NCBI GenBank assembly: GCA_944386685.1 | Contig: CALXCA010000020.1 | Location: 1-34,959 of the forward strand | Direction: 5' to 3' | DNA: 34,959 nucleotides | From: an uncultured Clostridia bacterium | GTDB lineage: Bacteria; Bacillota; Clostridia; TANB77; CAG-508 | Part shown: one piece after another, positions 1-9,129 of the stretch | Layout of the letters: each line of letters starts with the position of its first letter | Numbering within the stretch: position 1 is the first letter of the stretch | Notes under the pieces: model-generated | What the model was told of the DNA's origin: nothing | Seen by the model: the letters and a program-made list of their open reading frames with translations, nothing else | The model's database searches: none | Translations under genes and position numbers: made by a program

Positions 1-37
1 AATTTAAGAAATTCTAAATTTCCTCCAATCGTATTCA

Positions 38-77
38 AAATTTATTTATTATTAATATATCAAAATTTCTTACTGAA
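38..77. repeat. Copy of the 40-bp dtd-side repeat arm
   Basis: These 40 bases match one arm of the perfect inverted repeat at 19034-19167 with a single mismatch. The similarity continues leftwards: 21-36 is the reverse complement of the spacer start at 19076-19091 except for one base. The window therefore opens inside a second copy of the same dispersed element, in inverted orientation, just upstream of the ribosomal promoter. No coding capacity is visible. I infer a MITE-like or other small mobile palindrome; the left part of this copy is diverged or lies outside the window. Confidence 0.7.
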
Positions 78-145
78 CTGTAACCAGTCCAGTGAAAAAT
101 TTTATATAATATTTCAAAAATTTTATATAATATTTCAAAAAAGTA

Positions 146-174
146 TTGACAATTGGAATATATTACTATATAAT
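146..174 (+). promoter_or_regulatory. Promoter of the ribosomal protein operon
   Basis: A perfect sigma-A type promoter is visible: TTGACA at 146-151, a 17-bp spacer, and TATAAT at 169-174. Transcription should start near 181, about 300 nt upstream of rpsJ. It is the best promoter in the first 12 kb and probably drives the whole S10-spc cluster. A duplicated AT-rich block lies just upstream (around 96-140) and could act as an UP-like element. Confidence 0.85.
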
Positions 175-180
175 AATTAA

Positions 181-470
181 GCATAAATTTTAGCGTTGAT
201 GTCAAATGTGGCTACACATAGATGTAGGGAACTTTGACGGAGTATGTCTTAGCTAGACTAAGGCGGTAAGTTTAAAAATATTATAAACTAACCAGATAAT
301 AAATTATTATTCAATAATAATTTAATGTCAAAGTGTTTGTTAATAATACCAAAAAGCACTTATCCCTAAAATAGATATGCATTTCAGGGATTTTTATAAA
401 GGAGTATTCAAAACACCAGGGTGCGTTATAACTTGCCAGCGCGTAATTTAAATAATATTTTTTTAAGGAG
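181..470 (+). promoter_or_regulatory. Structured 5' leader of the S10 operon
   Basis: This stretch of about 300 nt has no gene but many hairpins: 212-216 with 223-227, 246-252 with 258-264, 300-311 with 313-324, and 331-335 with 357-361. The segment at 231-238 can pair locally with 201-206 (6 bp, GTCAAA) or at distance with 327-334 (8 bp, GTCAAAGT), which are mutually exclusive. The terminator-like stem at 363-390 follows. Ribosomal operons are commonly autoregulated through leaders, so feedback by one of the encoded proteins is a reasonable inference. I do not recognise a named leader family here. Confidence 0.5.
363..395 (+). terminator. Attenuator-like terminator hairpin in the rpsJ leader
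   Basis: Bases 363-372 pair with 381-390 (ten positions, one mismatch) around an 8-nt loop, followed at once by five T residues. This is a plausible intrinsic terminator inside the leader, 86 nt before rpsJ. Because a very highly expressed operon lies downstream, it would have to be conditional, as in an attenuator. Confidence 0.5.
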
Positions 471-481
471 GGAAAATTACA

Positions 482-805
482 ATGGCAAATTCAGTTGTAT
501 CAAGTGAAAAAATTAGAATAAGATTAAAAGCTTATGACCATGTAGTTTTAGAACAGTCTGCTGAAAAAATAGTAGATACTGCTAAAAAAACAGGAGCAAA
601 AGTTTCTGGTCCTATTCCACTACCAACAGAAAAAGAAATAGTAACAATTTTACGTTCTCCACACAAAGACAAAGATTCAAGAGAACAATTTGAAATGAGA
701 ACACATAAAAGAGTTATAGACATTCTTTACCCAACACAAAAAACAATGGATAGTTTGATGAAACTAGAACTACCTGCTGGTGTTGATATAGAAATAAAAA
801 ATTAG
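482..805 (+). CDS. rpsJ: 30S ribosomal protein S10
   Basis: S10 is a 30S head protein, and as NusE it also takes part in antitermination with NusB. The 107-aa product has the expected length and pattern, starting with [18 protein letters not shown] and carrying the [16 protein letters not shown] loop and the [13 protein letters not shown] end. A strong SD (AAGGAGGG) precedes the ATG. It is the first gene of the S10 operon and sits behind the long structured leader. tuf, often upstream in Bacillota, is not present here. Confidence 0.98.
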   Translation: MANSVVSSEKIRIRLKAYDHVVLEQSAEKIVDTAKKTGAKVSGPIPLPTEKEIVTILRSPHKDKDSREQFEMRTHKRVIDILYPTQKTMDSLMKLELPAGVDIEIKN

Positions 806-838
806 TAAATAGTTTCAAAAAAATAAAAATCAAACCAA

Positions 839-855
839 GCTGGTTGTTTACCAGC
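839..855 (+). other. Small hairpin between rpsJ and rplC
   Basis: GCTGGT at 839-844 is the exact reverse complement of 850-855, with a 5-nt loop. It stands alone in an otherwise A-rich 71-bp gap, just before the SD of rplC. It has no T-tract, so it is not a terminator; an RNA processing or stability role is possible but unproven. Confidence 0.45.
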
Positions 856-876
856 CAATAGTAGGAGGAATTAAAA

Positions 877-1509
877 ATGAAAAAAGCATTAATAGGAAAA
901 AAAGTTGGAATGACACAAATTTTTGATGAAAATGGTGTAGTAATTCCAGTAACAGTAATTGAAGCAGGTCCATGTGTAGTTGCTCAAGTAAAAACATTAG
1001 AAAAAGATGGATATGAAGCAATACAATTAGGATTTGGAGAAGTAAAAGAAAAGAAAGTTAACAAACCAGAAAAAGGACATTTTACAAAAGCAAATATAAA
1101 ACCATTAAAACATTTAAGAGAATTCAAACTAGATTCTATAGAAGGAATCAAAGTTGGAGATGAATTAAAAGCAGATATATTTGCAGTTGGAGATAAAATA
1201 GATGTACAAGGAACATCAAAGGGAAAAGGATTCCAAGGTGTTATAAAAAGACATGGACAATCAAGAGGACCAATGGGACATGGATCAATGTATCATAGAA
1301 GACCAGGTTCAATGGGACCAACATCAACACCAGGAAGAGTATTTAAAGGAAAAAAATTACCAGGACATATGGGACATGTTACAGTAACAATTCAAAACTT
1401 AGATATTGTTAAAGTAGACATGGATAAAAATGTATTATTAGTAAAAGGTAGTGTTCCAGGAGCTAAAGGAGCTATCTTAAAAATAAAATCAGCCGTAAAG
1501 GCACAATAA
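877..1509 (+). CDS. rplC: 50S ribosomal protein L3
   Basis: L3 is an early assembly protein of the 50S subunit whose loop reaches the peptidyl transferase centre. The 210-aa product opens with the family signature [20 protein letters not shown]. It contains the central [16 protein letters not shown] and [12 protein letters not shown] regions that bind 23S rRNA. The SD is GTAGGAGG and rplD follows after 23 bp, so the genes are cotranscribed. Length and start are normal. Confidence 0.98.
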   Translation: MKKALIGKKVGMTQIFDENGVVIPVTVIEAGPCVVAQVKTLEKDGYEAIQLGFGEVKEKKVNKPEKGHFTKANIKPLKHLREFKLDSIEGIKVGDELKADIFAVGDKIDVQGTSKGKGFQGVIKRHGQSRGPMGHGSMYHRRPGSMGPTSTPGRVFKGKKLPGHMGHVTVTIQNLDIVKVDMDKNVLLVKGSVPGAKGAILKIKSAVKAQ

Positions 1510-1532
1510 TTTAGTAAAGGAGGAAAGACGAG

Positions 1533-2156
1533 ATGCCAAAAGTAGATGTATATAACATGCAAGGTAAAAAAGTTAGTGATGTAGAACTAAGTGAAGCAGT
1601 ATTTGGAATAGAACCAAACGAAAATGTTGTTCACTGTGCATTAGTAAACTACTTAGCTAATCAAAGACAAGGTACACAAAGTACAAAAACAAGAGCAGAA
1701 GTTCGTGGTGGTGGAAGAAAACCATGGAGACAAAAAGGAACTGGTAGAGCAAGACAAGGAAGTATACGTGCACCTCAATGGATAAAAGGTGGTATTGCAT
1801 TAGGACCAAAACCACGTTCATATTCATATAGAATAAACAAAAAAGAAAAACAATTAGCAATTAAATCAATCTTAAGTGCAAAAGTATTAGACAATGAATT
1901 AACAGTTGTAGATAAACTAGAACTTAAAGAAACAAAAACAAAAATAATGGCTAAAGCATTAACAGATTTAAAAGTTGAAGGAAAAGCATTAATAATTTTA
2001 GCTGACAAAAACGAAAATGTTTCACGTTCAAGCAGAAACATAGAAGGTGTTAAAACAATTGAATTAAACACAATAAATGTATTTGACTTATTAAATTGCA
2101 ACAAATTAGTATTACCACTAGATACAGTTAAAAAATTAGAGGAGGTGTATGCATAA
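1533..2156 (+). CDS. rplD: 50S ribosomal protein L4
   Basis: L4 lines the exit tunnel and, in enterobacteria, represses its own S10 operon; whether it does so here is unknown. The 207-aa product has the conserved tunnel loop TKTRAEVRGGGRKPWRQKGTGRARQGS at about residues 50-77. The stop codon TAA overlaps the ATG of rplW by one base, suggesting translational coupling. The start follows an AAAGGAGGA SD. Confidence 0.98.
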   Translation: MPKVDVYNMQGKKVSDVELSEAVFGIEPNENVVHCALVNYLANQRQGTQSTKTRAEVRGGGRKPWRQKGTGRARQGSIRAPQWIKGGIALGPKPRSYSYRINKKEKQLAIKSILSAKVLDNELTVVDKLELKETKTKIMAKALTDLKVEGKALIILADKNENVSRSSRNIEGVKTIELNTINVFDLLNCNKLVLPLDTVKKLEEVYA

Positions 2157-2503
2157 TGTTACCAGAAGAAATCATCGTAAGACCTGTAATAACAGAAAAA
2201 AGTAATGATGAAATGCAATCAGGAAAATACACTTTCGAAGTTAACAAAAAAGCAACAAAAGTTCAAATAGCAAATGCAGTAGAAAAATTATTTGAAGTAA
2301 AAGTTTTAAATGTTAACACAATGATAGTAAAAGGAAAAACAAAAAGAGTTAGATATGTAGAAGGAAAAACATCAGATTGGAAAAAAGCTATTGTAACAAT
2401 AGATACAAACCCAGGAGAAAAAACATATTTAGGAAAAGGTGGAAAAGTAGTAAAAGTTTCTAAGAAATACAAAGATTCAATAGATGAATTTATGGGAGCT
2501 TAG
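2156..2503 (+). CDS. rplW: 50S ribosomal protein L23
   Basis: L23 sits at the tunnel exit and is the docking site for trigger factor and SRP. The 115-aa product shows the family start IIVRPVITEKS, the NTMIVKGKTKRV loop and a slightly extended C-terminus. Its SD is inside the end of rplD (GAGGAGGT). It normally abuts rplB, but here more than 600 bp of repeated noncoding sequence follows. Confidence 0.97.
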   Translation: MLPEEIIVRPVITEKSNDEMQSGKYTFEVNKKATKVQIANAVEKLFEVKVLNVNTMIVKGKTKRVRYVEGKTSDWKKAIVTIDTNPGEKTYLGKGGKVVKVSKKYKDSIDEFMGA

Positions 2504-2509
2504 GAAAAC

Positions 2510-3115
2510 AAAAACCACAAAAACGAATATCGGGAAAGTACCCGGAAAATAAAGAATATCTGCAAGTGGAGCAGGAAAAAATCCACACAACAAGAATAAG
2601 AAAGAGTTTTTGGTAAAAACAAATATTGCAAGGAATATGAGCCAAAAAAACGGAAATGTACAAGTGTACATTGAGGACTTTTGAAGCGAAATCTGACACA
2701 GCAAGATTTGAAATTTAGCAAAAATGTAGAGTAGAAGATTTATCAAAAACGAGTATTACTAGGAAAACGAGTTCAAAATCCGCAGTCGTACGAAGGTACG
2801 TCGAGGAATTTTGAAGGAAGTTTGACAACGTAAGACGAAGTTTTTCATAAAATAGAAGAATAAGAAAGAGTTTTTGGTAAAAACAAATATTGCAAGGAAG
2901 ATGAGCAAAAAAGCCGGAAATGTACGAGTGTACATTGAGGACTTTTGAAGCGAAATCTGACACAGCAAGATTTGAAATTTAGCAAAAATGTAGAGTAGAA
3001 GATTTATCAAAAACGAGTATTACTAGGAAAACGAGTTCAAAATCCGCAGTCGTACGAAGGTACGTCGAGGAATTTTGAAGGAAGTTTGACAACGTAAGAC
3101 GAAGTTTTTCATAAA
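2510..3115 (+). repeat. Tandem hairpin-repeat array between rplW and rplB
   Basis: Two nearly identical 259-bp units lie at 2593-2851 and 2857-3115, 264 bp apart, with only a few substitutions and one-base indels. Each unit splits into two related halves of about 132 bp that begin with a TTT(G/A)(T/G)(T/C)AAAAAC motif, carry a hairpin, and share a GAGGA(C/A)TTTTGAAG block. A more diverged partial copy lies at about 2510-2592. The hairpins are 2656-2673 (7-bp stem), 2788-2801 (5-bp stem), and their equivalents in the second unit. No frame stays open in a protein-like way on either strand. It fills the 633-bp gap and must be transcribed within the operon mRNA. I do not recognise the family. Confidence 0.85.
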
Positions 3116-3136
3116 TCTGAGGAAGGAGAATAAAAA

Positions 3137-3964
3137 ATGGGAACAAAAAGATTCAAAGCCTATACCCCATCAAGAAGAAGCATGGCTGTATCAACATATG
3201 AAGAAATAACAAAAACAACTCCTGAAAAATCTTTACTAGCAAAGAAAAAGAAAAATGCAGGAAGAAACTCATATGGAAGAATAACAGTAAGACATCAAGG
3301 TGGAGGAAACAGACAAAAATACAGAATAATAGATTTTAAGAGAAGAAAAGATGATATGGAAGCAACAGTTATTGGAATTGAATATGATCCAAACCGTAGC
3401 AGTAACATAGCATTAATAAAATATGAAGACGGAACATTAAATTATATAATTGCACCACAAGGATTAACAGATGGAGACAAAGTAATATCTGGAGAAAATG
3501 TTGATATTAAAACAGGTAATAGTTTACCAATTGCAAACATTCCTGTTGGAACATTAATACACAATATAGAATTAAATCCAGGACAAGGAGCAAAATTAGT
3601 TAGAGTTGCAGGACAAAGTGCTCAATTAATGGCAAAAGAAGGAAAATATGCACATGTAAGATTACCTTCTGGAGAAATGAGATTAGTTTTAGCTAAATGT
3701 AGAGCAACAATTGGTGTTGTTGGAAACAGCGACCATGAAAACGTAAAATTAGGTAAAGCAGGAAAAACAAGACATTTAGGAATTAGACCAACAGTTAGAG
3801 GTTCTGTAATGAACCCAGTAGATCACCCACATGGTGGTGGTGAAGGTAGAGCTCCAGTTGGACATTCTGGACCAATGACACCTTGGGGTAAACCAGCTCT
3901 TGGATATAAGACAAGAAATAGAAAGAGCAGAACAAATAAATTTATAGTAAAGAGAAGAAAATAG
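3137..3964 (+). CDS. rplB: 50S ribosomal protein L2
   Basis: L2 is required for subunit joining and peptidyl transferase activity. The 275-aa protein has the typical start [13 protein letters not shown], the [16 protein letters not shown] motif, and the C-terminal [16 protein letters not shown] loop with the conserved histidine near the catalytic centre. Its SD (GAAGGAGAA) lies only a few bases beyond the end of the repeat array, so the array effectively forms its 5' untranslated region within the polycistron. Confidence 0.98.
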   Translation: MGTKRFKAYTPSRRSMAVSTYEEITKTTPEKSLLAKKKKNAGRNSYGRITVRHQGGGNRQKYRIIDFKRRKDDMEATVIGIEYDPNRSSNIALIKYEDGTLNYIIAPQGLTDGDKVISGENVDIKTGNSLPIANIPVGTLIHNIELNPGQGAKLVRVAGQSAQLMAKEGKYAHVRLPSGEMRLVLAKCRATIGVVGNSDHENVKLGKAGKTRHLGIRPTVRGSVMNPVDHPHGGGEGRAPVGHSGPMTPWGKPALGYKTRNRKSRTNKFIVKRRK

Positions 3965-3981
3965 AATAGGAGGAAAATCAT

Positions 3982-4263
3982 ATGTCAAGATCAAGTAAGA
4001 AAAAACCATTTGTAGCACCAGAACTTATTAAAAGAGTTGAAGCTATGAATGAAAGTGGAAATAAAGAAGTTATAAAAACATGGTCAAGAGCTTCTACAAT
4101 TTATCCACAAATGGTTGGACACACAATCGCTGTTCATGATGGTAGAAAACATGTACCAGTTTATATAACAGAAGAAATGATAGGTCATAAATTAGGTGAG
4201 TTTGCTCCTACAAGAACATTCAAAGGTCATGCAGGAGAAAAAACAACAACTACAACAAAATAA
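3982..4263 (+). CDS. rpsS: 30S ribosomal protein S19
   Basis: S19 binds the 30S head next to S13 and contacts the A-site finger of 23S rRNA. The 93-aa product contains the family features [31 protein letters not shown] and [16 protein letters not shown]. It is 17 bp from rplB with a TAGGAGGA SD. The threonine-lysine tail is normal for the family. Confidence 0.98.
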   Translation: MSRSSKKKPFVAPELIKRVEAMNESGNKEVIKTWSRASTIYPQMVGHTIAVHDGRKHVPVYITEEMIGHKLGEFAPTRTFKGHAGEKTTTTTK

Positions 4264-4288
4264 ATATTAAATTAAGGAGGGAATTGTA

Positions 4289-4642
4289 GTGGAAGAAACA
4301 GCAATTATAGAAGCAAAAGCAACTTTAAAATATGCAAGAATTTCAGCTAGAAAAGTTAAAATTGTTGCAGATTTAATTAGAGGAAAAAATGTTGATGAAG
4401 CTTTAGCAATTGTAAAATTTACACCAAAAGCATCATCAGAAATTATAGAAAAATTATTAAAATCAGCTATTGCAAATGCTGAAAATAATCATAATATGAA
4501 TCATAATAAATTATATGTTGCTGAAATATTTGCAAACCAAGGTCCAACATTAAAAAGAATAAGACCAGCTGCAAAAGGTTCAGCAGTTAGAATAAGAAAA
4601 AGAACAAGTCATATAACAATAGTAGTTAGAGAAGCAGAATAA
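4289..4642 (+). CDS. rplV: 50S ribosomal protein L22
   Basis: L22 has a long beta hairpin that lines the exit tunnel and is a site of macrolide resistance changes. The 117-aa product shows [18 protein letters not shown] and the tip region [19 protein letters not shown]. The start is GTG; an AAGGAGGG SD stands 9 bp upstream and no nearer ATG exists in frame. It is spaced 25 bp from rpsS. Confidence 0.97.
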   Translation: MEETAIIEAKATLKYARISARKVKIVADLIRGKNVDEALAIVKFTPKASSEIIEKLLKSAIANAENNHNMNHNKLYVAEIFANQGPTLKRIRPAAKGSAVRIRKRTSHITIVVREAE

Positions 4643-4661
4643 GAAAGGAGGAGCCTAGAAA

Positions 4662-5318
4662 ATGGGACAAAAAGTACATCCAACAGGTGTTAGAGTTGGA
4701 ATCATTAAAGATTGGAATGCTAAATGGTATGCTGATTCTAAAAATTTTGCAGATTATTTAGTAGAAGATCAAAAAATTCGTAAATTTTTAAAGAAAAAAT
4801 TATATACAGCTGGAATTTCAAAAATTGAAATAGAAAGAACAGCTAAATTAGTTAAAGTTAATGTATATGCAGCAAAACCAGGAATTATAATTGGAAAAGG
4901 TGGAGCTGGAGCAGAAAGCTTAAAAGCTGATGTAACAAAATTAATTGGAAAAGATGTAAATATAAACATTATAGAAGTTAAAGCATTAGCTACAGATGCA
5001 CAATTAGTTGCAGAAGATATTGCAGGACAATTAGAAAGAAGAATTTCATTCAGAAAAGCCATGAAACAATGTATGCAAAAAGCTATGAAAGCTGGAGCTT
5101 TAGGAATAAAAACTTCAGTATCAGGAAGACTTGGTGGTGCTGATATGGCAAGAACTGAATTTTACAAAGAGGGAACTGTTCCTCTACAAACTTTAAGAGC
5201 TGATGTTGATTATGGATTTGCAGAAGCAGATACAACATATGGAAAAATCGGTGTTAAAGTATGGATTTATAAAGGTGAAGTTCTTCCAACTAAGAAAGTG
5301 GAAGGAGGAGACAAATAA
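4662..5318 (+). CDS. rpsC: 30S ribosomal protein S3
   Basis: S3 guards the mRNA entry channel together with S4 and S5. The 218-aa protein begins [19 protein letters not shown] and contains a type II KH domain with the [10 protein letters not shown] loop, then the C-terminal S3 domain ([27 protein letters not shown]). It overlaps rplP by one base (TAATG), so the two are probably translationally coupled. Confidence 0.98.
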   Translation: MGQKVHPTGVRVGIIKDWNAKWYADSKNFADYLVEDQKIRKFLKKKLYTAGISKIEIERTAKLVKVNVYAAKPGIIIGKGGAGAESLKADVTKLIGKDVNINIIEVKALATDAQLVAEDIAGQLERRISFRKAMKQCMQKAMKAGALGIKTSVSGRLGGADMARTEFYKEGTVPLQTLRADVDYGFAEADTTYGKIGVKVWIYKGEVLPTKKVEGGDK

Positions 5319-5764
5319 TGCCATTAATGCCAAAAAAATCTAAATATAGAAAAATGCAAAAAGGTAGAAATAGAGGAAAAGCAACAAGAGGAAATACAGT
5401 TACAGATGGAGAATATGGATTACAAGCAGTAGAAGCAGGTTTAATTAAAGGAAATCAAATCGAAGCTGCGCGTGTTGCTATGACACGTTATACAAAAAGA
5501 GGTGGAAAAGTTTGGATTAAAATATTTCCAGACAAACCAATAACACAAAAACCAGCCGGAACTCGTGGTGGTAAAGGAAAAGGAAATGTTGAATATTGGG
5601 TAGCAGTTGTTAAACCAGGAAGAGTTATGTTCGAAATGGCAGGAATTCCTGAAGAAACAGCAAAAGAAGCCTTGAGATTAGCTATGAATAAATTACCAAT
5701 TAAATGTAAATTCGTAGCAAAAGAAACTGAAAACAAGGTAGGTGATTGTGATGAAGATAAATAA
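5318..5764 (+). CDS. rplP: 50S ribosomal protein L16
   Basis: L16 organises the A-site tRNA binding region of the 50S subunit. The 148-aa product has the start [17 protein letters not shown] preceded by three residues, the RAAR-type segment [20 protein letters not shown], and [18 protein letters not shown]. Its last codons overlap rpmC by 14 bp. A second in-frame ATG at 5327 is a possible alternative start. Confidence 0.97.
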   Translation: MPLMPKKSKYRKMQKGRNRGKATRGNTVTDGEYGLQAVEAGLIKGNQIEAARVAMTRYTKRGGKVWIKIFPDKPITQKPAGTRGGKGKGNVEYWVAVVKPGRVMFEMAGIPEETAKEALRLAMNKLPIKCKFVAKETENKVGDCDEDK

Positions 5765-5954
5765 AATTAGAGAAATGTCTTCACCAGAATTAGAAAAAGA
5801 ACTAGGTGAACTAAAAACAGAATTATTCAAATTAAAATTTAGTTTAGCTACAAACGGATTAGATAATCCAATGAAAATCAAAGAAGTAAAAAGAGATATA
5901 GCTAAAATAAATACAGTATTAACAGAAAGAAAAATAGCAGAAGCTAAAGCATAA
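5751..5954 (+). CDS. rpmC: 50S ribosomal protein L29
   Basis: L29 is a small helical protein at the tunnel exit beside L23. The 67-aa product [18 protein letters not shown] has the family LF(K)[30 protein letters not shown] helical core. In-frame GTG codons exist at 5742 and 5748, but the ATG at 5751 is best spaced from the AAGGTAGG SD inside rplP. It overlaps the end of rplP by 14 bp. Confidence 0.95.
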   Translation: MKINKIREMSSPELEKELGELKTELFKLKFSLATNGLDNPMKIKEVKRDIAKINTVLTERKIAEAKA

Positions 5955-5983
5955 AAAAATAAAAAGATAGGAGGAATAGACCT

Positions 5984-6244
5984 ATGGAAGAAAGAAATCT
6001 TCGTAAAGTTTTAGTTGGTACTGTTACATCTAACAAAATGGATAAAACAGTAGTTGTTTCAGTAGAAACAAGTGTAATGCATAAAACTTATGGTAAAACA
6101 GTAAAAAGAACATATAAACTAAAAGCTCATGATGAAGAAAATAAATGTGAAATAGGAGATAAAGTAAAAGTAATGGAAACTAGACCACTTTCTAAAGATA
6201 AAAGATGGAGAGTAGTTGAAATTCTTGAAAAAGGAGGAAAATAG
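5984..6244 (+). CDS. rpsQ: 30S ribosomal protein S17
   Basis: S17 is a primary 16S rRNA binding protein with an OB fold. The 86-aa product has the family motifs [73 protein letters not shown] precedes the ATG. It lies 3 bp before rplN, whose SD is within its last codons. Confidence 0.97.
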   Translation: MEERNLRKVLVGTVTSNKMDKTVVVSVETSVMHKTYGKTVKRTYKLKAHDEENKCEIGDKVKVMETRPLSKDKRWRVVEILEKGGK

Positions 6245-6247
6245 ATC

Positions 6248-6616
6248 ATGATACAACAACAAACAATATTAAAAGTTGCTGATAATACTGGTGCAAAAGA
6301 AATAATGTGTATCAGATGTATGGGTGGTTCATATATGAAAACTGCTAATATCGGTGATGTTATTGTTGCTTCTGTTAAAACAGCAACACCAGGTGGCGTT
6401 GTAAAAAAAGGCGATGTTGTTAAAGCTGTTATAGTTAGAAGCAAAAAAGGATTAAGAAGACAAGATGGATCTTATATAAAATTTGATGAAAATGCAGCTG
6501 TTTTAATTAAAGATGATAAAACACCAAGAGGAACACGTATATTTGGACCAGTTGCAAGAGAATTAAGAGAAAAAGATTATATGAAAATATTATCATTAGC
6601 ACCAGAAGTTTTATAA
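6248..6616 (+). CDS. rplN: 50S ribosomal protein L14
   Basis: L14 forms an inter-subunit bridge and is the target of the silencing factor RsfS. The 122-aa product shows [22 protein letters not shown] and [18 protein letters not shown], ending in [24 protein letters not shown]. The length is exactly typical. It is followed by a 91-bp AT-rich spacer, the first wide gap of the spc part. Confidence 0.98.
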   Translation: MIQQQTILKVADNTGAKEIMCIRCMGGSYMKTANIGDVIVASVKTATPGGVVKKGDVVKAVIVRSKKGLRRQDGSYIKFDENAAVLIKDDKTPRGTRIFGPVARELREKDYMKILSLAPEVL

Positions 6617-6707
6617 TTTCTATGTTAAATAAGATTAAATTTTAATGATAAAATTATTTGAAATATAAAATAACTTCAAAAATACTAAAAAAGGAGGTTG
6701 AACTTTA

Positions 6708-7016
6708 ATGAGAATCAAAAAAGGAGATACTGTTCAAGTTTTATCTGGAAATGATAAAGATAAACAAGGAGAAGTATTAGAAGTAATACCTAAAGATTCA
6801 AAAATTGTTGTTAAAGGTGTAAATGTTAGAAAAAAACATGTAAAACCTAGAAAACAAGGTCAAGAAGGCGGAATTATTCCAGTTGAATGTGCAATTAATA
6901 GTTCAAAAGTAAATGTTGTATGTCCAAAATGTGGTAAAGCTACAAGAATTGGATATAAAGTAGAAGATGGAAAAAAAGTTCGTGTTTGTAAAAAATGTGG
7001 AGCTATAATTAAATAG
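6708..7016 (+). CDS. rplX: 50S ribosomal protein L24, zinc-ribbon form
   Basis: L24 starts 50S assembly. The 102-aa product has the KOW motif (MRIKKGDTVQVLSGNDKDKQGEVLEVIP) and ends with a four-cysteine ribbon (C72, C75, C94, C97: CPKCG and CKKCG), the zinc-binding form common in Clostridia. The SD AAAGGAGGTT is very strong. A 91-bp AT-rich gap without a clear promoter separates it from rplN. Confidence 0.97.
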   Translation: MRIKKGDTVQVLSGNDKDKQGEVLEVIPKDSKIVVKGVNVRKKHVKPRKQGQEGGIIPVECAINSSKVNVVCPKCGKATRIGYKVEDGKKVRVCKKCGAIIK

Positions 7017-7037
7017 TGAAAGGAGGAAACTAATAAG

Positions 7038-7577
7038 ATGGAAAAACTTAGAGAACAATATGAAAAAGAAGTTGTACCAGCTTTAATGAAAAAATTTCAA
7101 TACAAATCTATTATGCAAGTTCCAAGACTTGATAAAATAGTTATAAATATTGGTTTAGGTGATACAAAAGAAAATCCTAAATCATTAGAAAATGCAGTAA
7201 ATGATTTATCACAAATAACAGGACAAAAACCAGTTATAACAAAAGCAAAAAAATCAATTGCAGCATTTAAATTAAGAGAAGGAGCAAATGTTGGATGCAA
7301 AGTAACATTAAGAGCAGGAAAAATGTATGATTTTGCTTATAAATTATTTAATGTTGCACTTCCAAGAGTAAGAGACTTTAGAGGAGTTTCTAGCGATTCT
7401 TTTGATGGAAGAGGAAATTATTCAATGGGTATTAAAGAACAATTAATATTCCCAGAAATTGAATATGATAAAATAGACAAATTAAGAGGAATGGATATTA
7501 TATTCGTTACTACAGCTGAAACAGACGAAGAGGCAAAAGAATTATTAAAATTATTAGGTATGCCTTTCAAAGCATAA
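7038..7577 (+). CDS. rplE: 50S ribosomal protein L5
   Basis: L5 binds 5S rRNA and contacts P-site tRNA. The 179-aa product shows the start [38 protein letters not shown], the [23 protein letters not shown] block and the [24 protein letters not shown] signature. The gene has normal length and sits 21 bp after rplX with a strong SD. Confidence 0.98.
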   Translation: MEKLREQYEKEVVPALMKKFQYKSIMQVPRLDKIVINIGLGDTKENPKSLENAVNDLSQITGQKPVITKAKKSIAAFKLREGANVGCKVTLRAGKMYDFAYKLFNVALPRVRDFRGVSSDSFDGRGNYSMGIKEQLIFPEIEYDKIDKLRGMDIIFVTTAETDEEAKELLKLLGMPFKA

Positions 7578-7600
7578 TTTTTAAGGAGGAGTAAATAACA

Positions 7601-7786
7601 ATGGCTAAAAAATCATTGAAAGTAAAACAAGCTAGACCACAAAAATATGCTACAAGAGAATATAATAGATGTAAATTATGTGGTAGACCACATGCTTATA
7701 TAAGAAAATATGGAATTTGCCGTGTATGTTTCAGAGAATTAGCTCATAAAGGTGAAATTCCAGGTGTAAAAAAAGCAAGTTGGTAA
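7601..7786 (+). CDS. rpsZ: 30S ribosomal protein S14, zinc form
   Basis: S14 is needed late in 30S head assembly. The 61-aa product is the short zinc-binding type, with C24, C27, C40 and C43 in [25 protein letters not shown] and the typical [11 protein letters not shown] end. This type depends on zinc, unlike the longer cysteine-free paralogue. It is followed by a 176-bp spacer with inverted repeats. Confidence 0.98.
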   Translation: MAKKSLKVKQARPQKYATREYNRCKLCGRPHAYIRKYGICRVCFRELAHKGEIPGVKKASW

Positions 7787-7816
7787 TAGCAAATATAAAT
7801 TAAATTAATAAGAAAT

Positions 7817-7937
7817 AATCACTTAAAATTTAATTTAAACAATTAATAACATATAAATACTAAAAATTTAAATAATTATTAATGAATGAATTTGATTATA
7901 AATAAAAGATAAAAGTGATTTAAATGGGAATATTCCC
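7817..7937 (+). repeat. Inverted repeats in the rpsZ-rpsH spacer
   Basis: AATCACTT at 7817-7824 is the exact complement of 7913-7920 and encloses further complementary AT-rich segments (around 7841-7849 with 7874-7882). A perfect 12-bp palindrome (GGGAATATTCCC) follows at 7926-7937, just before the rpsH SD. There is no T-tract, so termination is unlikely. The role is unknown; transcript processing is one option. Confidence 0.45.
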
Positions 7938-7962
7938 TGACAATTGAAAGGAGGAAAGTAAA

Positions 7963-8361
7963 TTGAATACTACAGATCCAATAGCAGATATGTTAACAAG
8001 AATTAGAAATGCAAATAGTGCAAAACATAAAACAGTTGATGTACCAGCTTCAAAAATGAAGAATGCAATTGCTGAAATCTTATTTAAAGAAGGCTATATA
8101 AAATCATTTGAAGTAATCAATAATGAAAATCAAGGAATTATAAGAATTACTTTAAAATATGATGAAAAAGGTACAAGAGTAATTGATGGAATAAAAAGAA
8201 TTAGTAAACCAGGATTAAGAGTATATGCTAATAAAGAAGAACTACCAAAAGTTTTAAATGGTTTAGGAATAGCAATTATTTCTACATCTAAAGGTTTAAA
8301 AACAGATAAAGAAGCTAGAGAAGCAGGTATAGGTGGAGAAGTTTTAGCATATATTTGGTAA
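7963..8361 (+). CDS. rpsH: 30S ribosomal protein S8
   Basis: S8 is a core 16S rRNA binding protein, and in Escherichia coli it represses the spc operon. The 132-aa product has the start [17 protein letters not shown] and the conserved [11 protein letters not shown] and [26 protein letters not shown] end. The start codon is TTG, chosen because a strong AAAGGAGGAAAG SD lies 5-12 bp upstream and the family N-terminus begins exactly there; no ATG is available. Confidence 0.97.
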   Translation: MNTTDPIADMLTRIRNANSAKHKTVDVPASKMKNAIAEILFKEGYIKSFEVINNENQGIIRITLKYDEKGTRVIDGIKRISKPGLRVYANKEELPKVLNGLGIAIISTSKGLKTDKEAREAGIGGEVLAYIW

Positions 8362-8434
8362 ATAAATCTTTTAATAAAATTTTTATTTTAAACAAATTTT
8401 ATATTGCGTATAAATAAAGGAAGGTGAAAACAAA

Positions 8435-8971
8435 ATGTCAAGAATTGGAAACAAAGCAATTGCAATACCAAGTGGTGTTGAAGTTACAGTTAATGACCAT
8501 AAAGTTACTGTAAAAGGACCAAAAGGTACATTAGAAAGAGAAATACATAAAAATATTTCTGTAACAGTTGAAAATAATGAAGTTAAAGTTACAAGACCAA
8601 ATGATGAAGCTCTTAACAGAAGCTTACATGGTTTAACAAGAACTTTAATAAATAATATGATACATGGTGTTTTAAATGAATATACTAGAGAATTACAAAT
8701 AAATGGTGTTGGATATAGAGCTGCAAAACAAGGAGCAGATTTAAATTTAACATTAGGATATTCTCATCCAGTAATATTTAAAGCTCCAGCAGGAATATCA
8801 TTTGATGTTCCAAACCCAAATACTATTATAGTAAAAGGAATTGATAAAGAATTAGTTGGTCAAACTGCTGCTGATATCAGAACAAAAAGACCACCTGAAG
8901 TATATAGAGGAAAAGGTATTAAATATGCTGAAGAAGTTATTAGACGTAAAGAAGGTAAAACAGGTAAATAA
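8435..8971 (+). CDS. rplF: 50S ribosomal protein L6
   Basis: L6 has two similar domains and lies near the GTPase-associated centre. The 178-aa product begins [19 protein letters not shown] and ends with the family signature [30 protein letters not shown]. Length and start are normal; the SD is AAAGGAAGGT. A large imperfect hairpin occupies the spacer that follows. Confidence 0.98.
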   Translation: MSRIGNKAIAIPSGVEVTVNDHKVTVKGPKGTLEREIHKNISVTVENNEVKVTRPNDEALNRSLHGLTRTLINNMIHGVLNEYTRELQINGVGYRAAKQGADLNLTLGYSHPVIFKAPAGISFDVPNPNTIIVKGIDKELVGQTAADIRTKRPPEVYRGKGIKYAEEVIRRKEGKTGK

Positions 8972-8974
8972 ACT

Positions 8975-9090
8975 CAAATAAAAATTAGCAATCTGTTCAT
9001 TTTTATTTCTTTAATCAAACTTCTACATACAAAAGTATGTATTCAGCTTGATTAAATCATAAAAATGCACATCTCACTAATTTTAATTTG
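8975..9090 (+). repeat. Long imperfect hairpin in the rplF-rplR spacer
   Basis: The 158-bp spacer folds almost end to end: 8975-8988 with 9077-9090 (one mismatch), 8998-9006 with 9059-9067, 9010-9018 with 9048-9056, and 9024-9030 with 9035-9041 around an AAAA loop. It has no T-tract and no coding frame. The shape fits a small palindromic inserted element or an RNA processing site; I cannot decide between them. Confidence 0.65.
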
Positions 9091-9129
9091 AATTAACAAA
9101 AACTCAGTTTTTAGAAAGGAGTAAAAAAG

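Noticed and set aside
2477..3010. Open frames on the minus strand in the rplW-rplB gap
   Set aside because: They exist only because the repeats lack stops in those frames. They are phenylalanine-rich, repeat each other, and have no convincing SD or family pattern.
2593..3115. CRISPR array
   Set aside because: The units are hundreds of bases long and directly abutting, with no unique spacers and no cas genes nearby.
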